Shown here one piece after another: positions 22,901-52,760 of a stretch of DNA of 64,000 nucleotides (within the stretch, counting starts at the first letter, position 1; each line of letters starts with the position of its first letter). The DNA is from Gigantopelta aegis (Eukaryota > Mollusca > Gastropoda > Neomphalida > Peltospiridae). The DNA lies in contig NC_054711.1 in assembly GCF_016097555.1 (NCBI RefSeq), forward strand, positions 35,653,550 to 35,717,549. Direction: 5' to 3'. The position numbers and the translations under genes are program-made. The notes beneath the pieces were generated by a model, which saw only the letters and a program-made list of their open reading frames with translations, was not told the DNA's origin and did not search any database.

Positions 22901-25900
22901 ACGACTGGCATATCAAAGGCTGTGGTATGTACTACCCTGCCTGTGGGATGGTGCATGTAAAAGATCCAATGCTGCTAATCGAAAATAGCCCATGAAGTGG
23001 CAACAGCAGGATTCCTCTCTCAACATATGTGTGGTCCTTAACCGTAAATAAAATGTGTTGAGTGTGTCGTTAAATAAATAATTTCTTTCTTTCTGTAAGC
23101 AATCATCAACATATTATAATAACATCATAACACTGTCAAATGTCAAATGCGGGGAAACAAATTTTCAACGACTTTTCATGTTTCATAACCAAACTTAAAA
23201 TTTTAAGACTTTCAAGAAAATTACATCAGCAAATTCCATGAATTTCTAGGCTTTTGGTCACCCCTATGAACTCTAGGTAATAATGACCCAAGCAGAACAC
23301 ACCAATACATATGTCAAAATACTGATATGTTACACAACAAGCAAAATGAAAATACTGCAAATAAAATGCATGTCACAGGCCCGACAAATGGTCCTGTCTG
23401 CTGTCTGCTATCTGCTGAGCTCAAGGGCCACAACTCTGTAAAAAATGGGCAAACCCCAAAGAAAGTCAAACATGATCTGTAACTCTACATGATAAAGCTA
23501 TACACAAAATTTTAGGCATGAAACATACATAGGCATGAATATCAGGCATGAAACATACATAGGCATGAATATCAGGCATGAAACATACATAGGCATGAAT
23601 ATCAGGCATGAAACATACATAGGCATGAATATCAGGCATGAAACATACATAGGCATGAATATCAGGCATGAAACATACATAGGGGAGGGGTAGGTTGATA
23701 GATGAAGATAAAACCTATAGCCTCCGCTAATTGGAGTGTTATGGACTAACAAACAGATAATGAGCCATTAAACATTGTTTTTTTCACATACAAATACATT
23801 ACATTTATAATATGCAACATACATGTATGTTACCACCACATACATGCAGGCTACACTTACAAACCAGCAACATACCATGGCTTTTGGTGTATCTGCCATG
23901 AAAAATTAGCTGGAATTGGGGGGTGTATACTACCAAATCAAATCCCATAGACGACAATAGTAATATGTGTGGCTAAAACTCCTACCTGCAACGTATCAAT
24001 TGAGATAAACGCCACGTGGATATAAATACTACCACCCCTCACCCTTAAAATGAATCCAAAAAACACTGGGGGTCAAGCTGCTCATTTCAGAGATAATGGG
24101 TTGCATCTGTGTCTACCCTAATTCCACACAGAATTTGAGTACTTTATTTTGCAGGTACCCCATACATGTTTCAAGAACAAAGCTACTTGAAACACTGGTA
24201 CTAGATGAAATAAAATTAAATACATTTTTGTGCCCAGATGAAACCAATTTCTTTTACAACCAACACACCTCGAACTTTGACCCAATCAGAAGTTATTTGG
24301 TTTAGTACTGTATATTGCCGTATATTAGCCAACTTTTGAAGTCTAGAAATACTAGAGTTAGCTTATACACGGAGGCAACAAAATTTGGTTCATAAAATTC
24401 TGATCGAGAACACTCCCAACCGCGACTTAAAAATTTGATCAGACCCTTACAGCCATTCAGAGATTATGTAACAATAATTTGTGTGCAGTATAAATAAAAC
24501 ATATTATATGGCTTTTTGTTCTTGAATGAATGAATGAATGAATGAATGAATGAATGTTTGTTTAACGACACCCCAGCACAAAAATACATATCGGCTATTG
24601 GGTGTCACAAATGGTATATGAACATATTATTTATACACCACAGTGTAAGGAGCTGTGGCGAGAAAGAATAATACAATATATAAAATCGAGTTACGTATAT
24701 CTTAAAATTTTGTAAAGAAGTCAGTGTTTTAAAAACTTTACAATTAACATTGGATGGAATTTAAATGATTCCTAAACATTTCTGTTGCCAAATATATCAT
24801 TTCTCGTCGGCTTGAGATGATCACACTCCACCAAAATGTGCCGCACAGTCAGTGTACACTGACAGTGTTCACACTAAGGAGGAGGGTCCTTCTTTAAAAT
24901 AAATGAATGCGTCAAATATGTATGGCTGATGCAGGCACGGCATAAGACTACTTCATCCTTCCTACACCGCCTGTAGGATGACTGCCACTCTCCCAGGACT
25001 GCCTTGACAGAATGAAGCTTATTCGCAACCGCACCGTCCCAATCATCTTGCCAAGTCGAAAAGATATATTGGTTAATATGAAATTTAAAATCACTGTAGG
25101 GGACACCAACATGGACACGGGGCAAGCTCAAAGCAGACTTGTTTTGTTCTTGAATGCATTAATAATTTGATGAATAATAATAAAAATTACTTGTTTTATT
25201 GTCATTTCAATGGTAAAAACGTGTTCTTTCCAACAATCAGCCATCTTTGTTTGACATCTCTGTCTATATTATTTTGTAAGCTCTTATCTGATTCGGTCAC
25301 ACAAGTTTGCCACCTGCACCCGTGTAAACAACAGCCATGGACCACAGAATTGTTTTTCCATGTGGGGGTAAACAGGGATTAAACATGCTTTAATAAGTTT
25401 ATTATTTGCTGTCCAGTGAATAATTTAATTACTTATGTGCAGTGATATGTTGTTACAGCTTGAATTGTTTATTTTCCTGTTACGATTTATTGGTGCTAAA
25501 TTATTTTTGCATGGCATAGAAGACTTTAGCACTGCGATAATGATTACTGTGTCTGTAATAATTGAAGGGGAGAAAATATTATGAAAAAGAAAACCACAAG
25601 TCTATTTGTTGACAGTATTATTGAAATCAATGCAATGTACAACTAGACGAAAGATGACTTCGGCTTATACACAAGGCCGATGATTTTGTACCGGACAGTG
25701 TTTGAGATTAAAAAATTTGGGCAGTATACCTGTTGGATACTAACATTTCAAAATCTGGTATCCTACCTGAGCATTTAGTATCCCACTTAAATGAAATTCA
25801 TAAATAACATCGTAACAAACTTGGACGACACTGTTACTTAACTTCACCAGTAAATTACTACTTTTATTGTTTCAGCGAAAAATAAAAACGCAGGATTAAA

Positions 25901-28900
25901 GAAACCCAACAGCATTATGTGGTATCCTGGTGGGATACTGGGTCATTGAGTCTGGTATCCAAAATTAAATTCTGGTATCCCCGGGATATCGGGATACCGT
26001 TAATCTCGAACACTGCCTGATATTTAGGGTTAAACTAAGGAGTCGGCTTATACATGGAGTCAGCTAATACACGGCAATATACGGTACTACCTGGAAACAA
26101 CGGGTCTATTCACTAAGTCTGCACATTTTGTTTAATTATGTGACTTTGTCATTCAGGGATAGCTTTTGACAGATAATCTCATTTCCGTTTGTTGTCGTTT
26201 TCTTTTGAAATATAACTCACCGTTCACTGATGGTTTTTGTCAAATATTCTCGTTTTTGTTTGTTTGCTTCTTGGATCATCTTTTGCTGTTTCTGAAAGGT
26301 TTCCATTTTGTTTATATCCACACTGCAAATAATGAACAACAACATCAGAGAAGAAACATGCAGCATACAATTCAGAATTAAGTGAACATTTAATAAATCC
26401 AAAAATATATTTAAAGCTGCAATTTCAAGTATCAATTACTATTATTTAACCATTTAGTATAGACAATCCACATTAATTTTCTTATCAAACCAATCTTCAT
26501 TATTTTGATCACTAATTTAGGACACATAAAAATGTATTATTCAACCATTTTCCTTGCTATATAAGTATTATTACATGTGTAAGTATAAGCGAAAGACTTA
26601 TATGTCACATGTATTACATTCTGTGGCTAACACATAGAAAAATGAAAACATAATTCTTGAAAACAATTAAAGCTTGCAAATTTATCATCTTTGTGCGACA
26701 TATTTCGATTTACAGGCCAACTCATTTTCATAAGTAAACACACCAAACTTTACACACAGACAATTTGTACATGCATGTATTTTTATTAATGTTTTTAAAT
26801 ATCAGAAGCATTTAACACAGTTAAAGTTTGTTTTGCTTAACAACACCACTAGAGTAAACATTTGGTAATTTTCGGACATGTAGTCTTCAGAGTAAACCTG
26901 AAATTTGTTTCCACTAGGAATCTTTTATACATATTTTTTCACAGATGAAACAGCACATACCAACCCCTTTGATACACCTGCCATGGTTTGATCCTACGAC
27001 CTAAGCACCTCAAGCAAGCACTCTACCAACTGAACTAAATCCCCCCCCCACCCCCCATTTAACACAGCAAGGCTCGAATTTGTCAGGCGGCAATTGCCGC
27101 TCAAAACACTTTCCAATAATCCGTTTCATAAGCAGCTTTTACTTTCCATCTTATTTCTAAAAATTGCTTCCAGTATGTCCCAGAATTCTTGATTCGCATT
27201 TGTCAAGTGTTTTCCGCATTTCAATTGAAGAACTTAAAATATTTTAAAACATTACTACATTTGTACTGACATTGTGGACGTGGCCATGTTACATTGGTGC
27301 ACACACCAATAATGGAAGAATTATCTACCAACAACATTCTCAAAACTCATTCAGATCACATCGGCCGATTACGGTTTTTAAAATCCGATTTCAGCGACAG
27401 TGAGTAATGCAAACGTCGTGTGAACTATTTAGACTGGTTCTCCGAGTGGTCATTCAGTTTAACATGAAATGTAAAAACTAGTCTAGCGAACGTTAGCAAA
27501 AAACTACTGGCTGCATGAACTGCTTCTCAATTTCAAATATTTGCCTCCCAATTAAAATTTGAGAAGCAAAGATTGCTTACCGTATCAATCAACAAAATGA
27601 ATTTCAAGCCTTGCACAGAGACGAAGATTTCTTTTCACATGTCATAAACATATGTAGATGATAACAAGATAAATAGTGAAGCTGATGTATATATCCACTT
27701 CAGTAAGGGACTACCGTCAGTTATCTTCGTACCACAGTAACCACTGGGGTATGAAACCTGTCTGTTTGGACAGATGCCGGTGGGGCACCATATATACTTT
27801 GGAGACAAATCCATAATTCAATAATTGCTCCTGTGATGGCTATGAATTTAAAAGTAAGTGGCCTTACACCTTCCCATTCAAATGGTGGAGCATTCACTCT
27901 GGGTTGAAGAAAAAAAAACTGTTTGCAATTTCACACATATTATTATTAGAGAATGACCCAGTATGGCCAAGCTGTGGACTATTTATGGTACCACAACATG
28001 TACATTTGTATATATAACTATGAAATAATGAAATAAATCAATATTTTAAACATGGTAACCATGACACCAAACGTCACCTGATAGCTTCAACTTCATCCAG
28101 TTCCCGAACCACTTTCACGTTGTCACTGGCAACGGACGAATCTGTTGATACTGGATGCTGTCCATCTTTGTTCTGGATCTTAGCTGCAACATCTGTAGTT
28201 GTCGTGTTACCATGGTGACTACTAGCCGCTGCCTTGTCTGTTTTATTGGTGGCTAGCTTGTCTGTAGTTTGTGGTTGACTCAGCCGCTGTGATGGATGAA
28301 GGACTGGTTCTGGCGACTCTCCAAACTGACTGACAAACTGGCTTCTTGCTGTTCTTGGACGCTTAAGTTGGGCTGGTTTTTTGGCGACGCCTACGAAAAT
28401 AAAAATAAACATAGAGCATTATGTACATGTACTTTCATTTACTCTAGATACTTGCTAAAATCCAGGTCCTTGTGAATATATTATTTTAATTAATTCTGCC
28501 TATAATGTAGTAAATACCTTATGTGTGCATAAATTGTGTATATAATTACTGTAACAACCCATGTCTTCTCCCTTTGCATGGGTTGTCATATATGTCAACA
28601 AGGGAATGGTCAAGAAAAAAAATAAAGTTAAAAAAACACCCATTGGACTTAACTTTTAGACCTTCGTTCAACATTTTCAATAAAAATTACCCCCCCACCC
28701 CCCATCCCCATTATTAAATTCTCTAATCCTCTCTTCTTTCTCTCGTTTATTTTTGGGCTGCCCTAAAATACTCCAAATTATGTAAATATTCAGCTGAGTA
28801 GTCGGTTCCTTTTTTACTAACTGCCATTTCAAATTCTAACCATTTCCAATTAATCCACCGCCCCTTTCTGTCCCGAACCAAGTCACTGGCAAAGTCCAAG

Positions 28901-31167
28901 ATCGTTCTTGGGAGAAATGTGCCTAAACCTTACTTGAATATAGGTACGTTAATATGGTTTGAAAAATCCACTAGCCCTCAGTCCCGACTAGTCAATTTAT
29001 AGTCTGGGCTAGTGCAAATTATCAACTGTATTACCTATTACAATACAGAGGACGGGACGTAGCCCAGTGGCAAGGTGCTCGCTTGATGCATAGTCTGTCT
29101 AGGATCGATCCCCGTCTGTGCACTGGCGTAGGAAGCAAGGAGGCATGTGCCCTCCACTTTCAAATATTTTGCTTTATAATAGTGTAAAGGTGTGTAAATA
29201 TAAAAGTGTGGGCCCCCCGCCCACTTTTTGGCACCTTCCTACGCCACTGCTGTGGGCCCATTGGGTTATATCTCGTTCCAGCCAAAGCATCAAAGGCTGT
29301 GGTATGTGCTATCCTGTCAGTGGGATGGCGCATATACAAGATCCCTTGCTACTAATGGAAATATGTAGCAGGTTTCCTCTCTAAGACTAACTGTCAAAAT
29401 TACGAAATGTTTGACATTCAACAGTCGATGATTAATAAATCAGTGTGCTCCAGTGGTGTTGTTAAAACAAAATAAACTTTTACTATAATACATAGCAGGC
29501 CTCACGTGAGGTCAAAATCATAGAGCAAAGTCACTTCTCTCTCAAACTTTAGAGGGCAAAGTTTTTAACAGCAGGGAGATTTGAATTTTTAATCCACAAA
29601 AATAAAATATGCAAAACGAAATTATCTTAATACAGGTGCAACTTATCATTTTTTATTTTTTTTTACCGTCTGTTCTGCTAATTGATGGATGTGTGCTCTA
29701 TAGTTTTTTTTAAATCACTGTCTTTAAAAATAATGCAATGTAATTGAACAGTATTAATTTAACCATTTAGAATTCATTCTCTCACAAGTTTGTTTTCTCA
29801 TTTCATTTAATAACTACTCCATGCAGAGTATTGTCCCAGTAGATTTATATATATAATTTACCACGGTCAAGCTTAGATTACCCAGAGGCAATTAAATGTG
29901 TTCCACATTCACAGTTTCTTAATTAATACACTGTGGAAGTGTGAAAATTGCTTATCTGCTGCACCTTGTCACTGTTGTATAACATTAAAAAAAAAAAAAT
30001 CGAATTTACAGTGGTCGCTTAACACGAGTACTTTAGCGACTTGGGGATCCAGTTTAGGTGGCTGCTAGGTGTGTAGGACAGGTTACCTTTTATTATGAGT
30101 GCATATACATTAAAAATCCACTAGGACAGGTTTGCTTGTATTATTTTATAATGTCGACATCTGTTTTGTATGCTGAATTTATTCATTATGACAAAGTCTA
30201 TGTAAAGCTAGTTAATTACTCCCCACATTTTTTGTTTTACATCGAGGTCTGCTGCTCCAAACAAATGTATTTTTTTTCGGTGGAGCATGATCCAAACTCC
30301 CTAAAAACAATTCATTCGCCATAGTCTAGATCCCCACCCGTGTACAATATCCAGCACATTTGCCTGACAATACGCTTTGAAGTCAGTAGCACGTTTAGGT
30401 CATCTATTAGTGCCAGACACGGGTGTTGTCTGAGCTAGACAGTCTACCGGTATCTGTGAGCCTGTCGCATGATTTTGTGGTGCTAGTCTTTCTTGAAACT
30501 GTCAGACACTTCACACATAATTATTATCTAATCTATGAACAGGTGTACCTCAAGTTCTTCACCATTCATTCGTGATGTGTACAATGCAAGTGATGACTAT
30601 TTTTAAAAAGGCGACACAGAGTTCGCCTTATGGTGACTGGCACGGTGAACTGTAGTTACGGTATTGTAACGGAAACTTTCGCCTACGTCTCGGTTACCAT
30701 GTCGATGTCAGCGCTACGTTATCGTATCTAGGTGAACTGAAGTCAGGCTGGTCAGAGAGAAGTTTAGGGCCTCACTTCGCCCAGTCGCGTGAGCCTTGCA
30801 TAGACCAGTGACTAGCCAAAGCCTGAACAATCACACACACTCAATCACAGGCACACAGACACACACCACACACACAATAAAAATAAATAATAATAACTGT
30901 AATAAAAGTGCAAACTGATACAATTACAAATGACCATGCTATGGTCTAAGCACTCTTTTTTTTTTTTTTTCAACAACGGAGCGATTGAATCGTTTACCAC
31001 TAGGCGTTCTTCCATCGTTTTTCTGCGTAAGAAGTGAATACTATTTCTATATGGAGAGATACTGCAATAAACTTCCTATAATATATTAGTAAATTACCAT
31101 GACTGTCTTTGACAGAAACCTTTAGTATCCGAAGATCTTCTTCAGTGAAACCAGCCCAACCTGCCAT
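19933..31167 (-). CDS. GORAB: RAB6-interacting golgin (GORAB orthologue)
   Basis: Five coding exons read on the minus strand: 31167-31098, 28390-28078, 26322-26221, 21801-21661 and 20779-19933. All phases agree, all splice sites are GT/AG, and the product is 490 aa. The start MAGWAGFTEEDLRILK matches the 'GWAGFSEEELRRLK' start of vertebrate GORAB. The coiled-coil core is well kept: METFQKQQKMIQEANKQKRE (exon 3), LTKIQRELSHLDDLLSTDVG (exon 4), then KEQLTEHLYTIINQNEVRKA and KKLAELMKQLEMEI (exon 5). GORAB is a trans-Golgi coiled-coil scaffold that binds RAB6 and SCYL1, acts in COPI retrieval, and in flies also acts in centriole duplication. The protein is longer than the human one (about 370-394 aa) because of Ser/Thr/Asn-rich stretches in exon 2 and after the coiled coil. 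The latter contains 11-residue repeats (TNEKQVNIQQS-like, about 20330-20465). It is head to head with HEI10. Confidence 0.95.
21140..21250 (-). mobile_element. SINE family A, strongly diverged fragment
   Basis: 'cagtacataccacaaccttt' and 'gacattggttggaatac' match the body of the family in reverse. It lies in a GORAB intron. Confidence 0.5.
21285..21545 (-). mobile_element. tRNA-derived SINE, family A
   Basis: It reads in reverse from the tail 'gtatgtcaaatatttggtaa' to the head 'ttttaccactgggctacgtc'. The B-box area carries an A-rich insertion. It lies in the last GORAB intron. Confidence 0.88.
21833..22075 (-). mobile_element. SINE family A with internal deletion
   Basis: The tail 'aacgacaccactagagcaca' and the head 'taccactgggctacgtcccg' are both present. 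The part of the body between 'agcaagggatc' and 'agtcgtggtgcactgg' is missing. The tail begins about 30 bp from GORAB exon 4. Confidence 0.88.
22139..22800. repeat. 48-bp minisatellite, about 14 copies, joined to a SINE
   Basis: The unit is 'cgtaacaacccgtgtctttt' + 'gacgacttgtatgcaatcag' + 'gggcggga'. The last 'ggggcgggacgta' is also the first part of the SINE at 22798. The period is a multiple of three, so 260-280-codon frames open on both strands; they are artefacts. It lies in a GORAB intron. Confidence 0.95.
22798..23098 (+). mobile_element. tRNA-derived SINE, family A, near full length
   Basis: It runs from the head 'gcgggacgtagcccagtggt' through a full body with small deletions to the tail 'gtgtgtcgttaaataaataa' and 'tttctttcttt'. 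Confidence 0.92.
23514..23683. repeat. 30-bp minisatellite, about 6 copies
   Basis: The unit is 'aggcatgaaacatacat' + 'aggcatgaatatc', with identical copies. It lies in a GORAB intron. Confidence 0.95.
24529..25141 (-). mobile_element. 5'-truncated LINE (non-LTR retrotransposon) 3' end
   Basis: On the minus strand the end of the LINE ORF reads SLPRVHVGVPYSDFKFHINQ, later LGEWQSSYRRCRKDEVVLCR and SHTYLTHSFILKKDPPP. After a stop, a CCHC-like motif CEHCQCTLTVRHILVEC follows. This is the C-terminal region found after the RNase H domain in I/Jockey-type LINEs; the clade is not certain. The stop sits where a Gln would fit, so the copy is dead. The 3' end is (ATTC)n. The 15-bp TSD TTTTGTTCTTGAATG lies at 24514-24528 and 25142-25156. 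Confidence 0.88.
25696..26015. mobile_element. MITE with CAGTG ends
   Basis: 'cagtgtttgagattaa' and 'ttaatctcgaacactg' are inverted ends. The flanks CCGGA and CCTGA may be a 5-bp TSD with one change. Internal 'tctggtatcc' motifs are repeated. It is probably hAT-related. Confidence 0.7.
26822..27048 (-). mobile_element. SINE family A, diverged
   Basis: It has the tail 'cttaacaacaccactagag', the body 'cttttatacatattttttca' and the head 'ctctaccaactgaactaaat' in reverse. It lies in a GORAB intron. Confidence 0.75.
29050..29475 (+). mobile_element. SINE family A with nested MITE
   Basis: The head 'gacgggacgtagcccagtgg' and B-box 'ggatcgatccccgtctgtg' are separated from the body 'tgtgggcccattgggttat' by the element at 29121-29249. 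The tail 'tgctccagtggtgttgttaa' is intact. It lies in GORAB intron 1. Confidence 0.9.
29121..29249. mobile_element. 129-bp MITE with 5-bp TSD
   Basis: The ends 'cactggcgtaggaag' and 'cttcctacgccactg' are 15-bp inverted repeats with one mismatch. The TSD CTGTG lies at 29116-29120 and 29250-29254. The interior has 'gggccccccgccc'. Confidence 0.88.
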
Positions 31168-31365
31168 GTTGTCAAAGTATTAACCTTAATAACACGGCAT
31201 CTATTCGCGCTTCCTTTCATGCAACTTCCTTATAGCTCAAGGGGAACAACTCTCAATAAAAATTAATTACTTATCAGCAAGCCGATGTAAACGTCAGCAG
31301 TCGTAATATTACGAACTCACCCGAGTCTTTCCGAATCTAGCAGACGACAGGTGTTGTTTCTACAG
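31168..31365. promoter_or_regulatory. Probable shared promoter of GORAB and HEI10
   Basis: GORAB starts at 31167 on the minus strand. On the plus strand an AG/gtaaaa donor stands at 31365/31366. It could pair with the acceptor at 32964, which precedes the HEI10 ATG, giving a 5' non-coding exon of HEI10 inside this stretch. No TATA box is seen. This is inference from layout. Confidence 0.45.
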
Positions 31366-31876
31366 GTAAAATGTCTTTTGTTTAGTTGTTTGTTTGTAAG
31401 AGTGCTAGTTTGTTTATTTGTTTATTATTTTATTCCGGCAAAAACAATTTGTAGTAAGGATATTCAATTTACTTTTACTTACATTTTAAAAATTAAATTA
31501 AAAGTTATTAAAGTGACAGACCCTAAGCTTAGTTTGTAAACACTACGAATTATTTTTCCCTATTAAAGACGTTTTTGATAACTTAAATTAGAATTAGGCC
31601 TACTTACATTTTACTATTTAGAATATTCATTTTCATATACCTGAAGTGGTTCTGGTCATCCAGATTTTTATAATGATATCATTACCCCAAAATGCATTTT
31701 TCATAGGCCTAATTCTAAAAACGCACGTTCGTCTGAGAAGTAATGGTTATCGAATCAAATGCTAGTTATTTTTAGACAGTATTTCCCTGTTTAACTTTTA
31801 TTGAATACTGGTATCCTGTCCTATCTGTCTGAAGTTGCACCCATAGGTTAAATTGCCGTAACAATAGATGTCAAAA

Positions 31877-31907
<31 letters not shown>

Positions 31908-32581
31908 CGGACGGTAAATTGTTTAGCCTATCTTGGTGAACTATGTTCCCTCGTGGAAACCTGAGGGAACTACGTTCCTTCAGTCTGAGGGAACATAGAG
32001 TTCCGTTCGGAAACCCTAATAACAATAACCCTAACCAGAACATACCTGTACACCGGACACGGTTGTATATATAGGTTGCATAGTACCAAAGAAGAGAGTA
32101 CCGTGTCAAGGTTCGACGTGCACCGTCAAATATTTACTGAGTAAAAGCACCTGTGGGTGTGATTGGTAGTAATATGTGACATTGATTATTTGTGCAAATA
32201 CTATTATCCATTGACAATAAATAAATACACTTTTATTTGTTATACAGTTGTTATGCAGTATATACCAGAGGTTGAAACTAATGCGGGGTACCCCCAAAAA
32301 TGGAAGTGCAATTTTCAGCAAAAATGACGGTTGCTATTAAAAACATAAATTAAATCTCTTAAATGATATGTGACCCCCCATTTTCTTGCAGCTAGATTAG
32401 ATGTGAGGTGCCACACTTTCTATTGCTGTACTCCCTGGTTTGTTGAAACGCTGCTTATATCAGTTTTATTAGTAAACGTTAACATTATCGGCAATAGGAA
32501 TTGATTTGGTCAAATGGAACCTATAGCTGAGGGAACAGAGCTGACCCCGTAATAATTCCATAGTACGAATAAAAATGTTCC

Positions 32582-32824
32582 AGGCACGGCGGAGCAAGGG
32601 GGGGGGGGGGGGCGCTCTATCTCCCTCAATAATTCCGAATAAAAAAATGTCATTGCTATCTTATGACAGTTTTTAGAATGGAGGAAATTGTATTTCAGGA
32701 CATCTAGTTTTCTAAATTTTACGGGAGATCATACCACCGAGGCCCCCTAGAAACTTTGCTTTGTACCCTCGATCTATCAGCCCCTCACCCCCCCCCCCCC
32801 AATGTCTACTTCTGCTGTGCCTGC
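32582..32824. mobile_element. MITE with G and C runs and 5-bp TSD
   Basis: The ends 'aggcacggcggagcaagg' and 'cttctgctgtgcctgc' are imperfect inverted repeats. GTTCC is duplicated at 32577-32581 and 32825-32829. A G run lies near the left end and a C run near the right. It lies in the inferred HEI10 5' UTR intron. Confidence 0.7.
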
Positions 32825-32981
32825 GTTCCATGTGGGAAGAACTATAAGACACACACCCCACCCCATCAACAAAACCCCTGACATGTTTGTTAAATATAAT
32901 AGCCTATTAGCCCATTACACATGAATTGTAGTTGCTATTCTACAGGTGATTTTTATTTTTACAGCTTTCTTGCTAAAAAGA

Positions 32982-50739
<17,758 letters not shown>

Positions 50740-50760
<21 letters not shown>

Positions 50761-51395
50761 CATGTAAACTACACCATCAGAACATCTGAAGATTAACATA
50801 TATAAACTACACAACCATGACACCTAGACGTTATTAACTTAAAATCTGAATAATGACACCTAGTGGTTAACATCTAAATTAGACCACCATGATACCTAGA
50901 GATTAACTTCTAAACTACATCATCAAACACCTAGAGGTTATCATTTACACTACATCAAAACATCAAGAGATTTATATCTAAATTATACCAGCGTCACCTA
51001 GAAGTTAACTTCTAAACTGCACAATTAAACACCCAGAGGTTAACATCTACATTATACAACCAGGACACGTAGAGGTTAGCATCTAAACTACATAATCAAA
51101 CACCTAGAGGTTAACATCTAAATTATGACATCTAGAGGTTAACATCTAAACTACACCAAACACCTAGAGGTTAACATCTAAATTATACCACGATGACACC
51201 TAGAGGTTAAATCTAAACTATACCATCAAACACCTAGAGGTTAACATCTAAATTATACTACTGTGACCTAGAGGTTAACACCTCACTTATACCATCAAAC
51301 ACCTAAATGTTAACATCTAAATTATATAACCATGACACCTAGAGGTTATCTTCTAAACTACACCATCAAACAACTGGAGGTTAATAAATCTAAAC
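50740..51395 (+). repeat. Minisatellite grown from the HEI10 stop region
   Basis: It begins with the last codons and stop, 'acacctagaggttaacat', and repeats that motif about 15 times with 'ctaaactacaccatcaa'-like spacers. It probably forms the start of the 3' UTR. Confidence 0.9.
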
Positions 51396-51886
51396 ACATA
51401 TATACTCTGTGTAACGAGAAATAACCTAACCACTGGGCTACACACCTGCCCACATTTACTACGTTGGTTGTGTTGACAGTGAAGTAGATATGGTGGTAAT
51501 TATTAAACATTGGGTATTAACATTTTATTCTGCTGAGCAGACCTGCAGCTAAAAAACGGTTTAACCAGGAAATGGAATCTTTGGTAAAAGTTAATGATAA
51601 ATAATTGTCATACATTTTGTTATTTTTTCTTTTCTACATTTTATATTCTGTAGCTACATTTTTTTTAAAAGTAGACTATCCAAAAATGTTTAATGAAGAA
51701 TACGAATCAGTGATTTTCATATTATAATTTAGAATAATGATGTTACATTTCGATGGAGTTTCTACTTTATATTCTGTTAGCAGCACATTCTTCATTATGT
51801 GTGAAGAAACAGCAGACCTGCTGTAGCTAGAACACTTAAATTGTAATTTATTTTAAAGACAAAGTCTCACACCAGTTGACCTACAG

Positions 51887-52220
51887 GAAGGAAGGAAGGA
51901 ATTTTTTTATTTAACGACGCACTCAACACATTGTATTTACGGTTATATGGCTTCAGACATATGGTTAAGGACCACACAGATATTGAGAAAGGAAACCCGC
52001 TGTCGCCACTTCATGGCCTACTCTTTTTGATTAGCAGCAAGGGATCGTTTATATGAACCATCCCACAGACAGGATAGTACATACCACAGCCTTTGTTACA
52101 CCAGTTGTGGAGCACTGACTGGAATGAGAAATAGTCCAATGGGCCCACCGATAGGAATCGATCCTAGATCAATCGCACATCAGGCGAGCGCTTTACCACT
52201 GAGCTACGTCCCGCCCCCTT
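51887..52220 (-). mobile_element. tRNA-derived SINE, family A, full length with TSD
   Basis: Reverse orientation from 'gaaggaaggaaggaattttt' to the head 'ctgagctacgtcccgccccc'. The 11-bp TSD TTGACCTACAG lies at 51876-51886 and 52221-52231. This copy is a good reference for the family's boundaries. Confidence 0.95.
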
Positions 52221-52516
52221 TTGACCTACAGTCTCACAAAATGAGTGACTAGAAATGTACACATTGTATACATGCTGTTCCTCTTCAGGTATTGCTACCT
52301 ACCATATATATCCATAAATATTTTAAATAGCCAGCATCACCTAAACAAGAACGTGTTTTCTCTTATTTATGGATACATAGCCATAATCATTTATATACAT
52401 GTATTAAAATATTGATAATCTGGGGTTTTTTTTTTTTTATTATTAATTCAATAAATAAAGTGCATTGGCAGCCCCTGAATTGTCCATGACAATCGGCAAT
52501 GCACCTTTTTTGCCCT

Positions 52517-52760
52517 GGGGCCCATTGCACTAAACATCGTAAGTTTATGTCTGCTACCAGCAGTTACACTCATCGTGTATCAATTTCACACAGAAATTAC
52601 ATCATTACGGAAGCTGGAGTATTTAAAAAAAAAATATTAATAAAATGTGTTCTTCTAACTATACTTGCTGACCCATAATAGCAATAAGAATTGTGGTTTA
52701 GTCATAGAATTACATTCACGTGCAAAACTAGGCTTACGATGTTTTGTGAAATTGGGACCT
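52517..52760. mobile_element. MITE with 'catcgtaag' ends
   Basis: 'ggggcccattgcactaaaca' + 'tcgtaag' is matched in reverse by 'cttacgatgttttgtgaaat' + 'tgggacc'. The interior is AT-rich and no clear TSD is seen. Confidence 0.6.

Larger units (their letters stand above)
24303..26089. mobile_element. Large TIR element, host of a LINE and a MITE
   Basis: The left end 'tagtactgtatattgccgta' matches the inverse of the right end 'acggcaatatacggtacta'. The motif 'ggcttatacacgg' is repeated near both ends. No transposase is seen. A LINE fragment (24529-25141) and a CAGTG-ended MITE (25696-26015) have inserted into it. Confidence 0.65.

Noticed and set aside
22091-22995. Open frames of 260-280 codons on both strands
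   Set aside because: They are the 48-bp minisatellite read through; the period is a multiple of three and the frames are identical repeats on opposite strands.
28523-28717. Possible small gene in GORAB intron 1
   Set aside because: No similarity or codon signal seen; it crosses A- and C-rich tracts.
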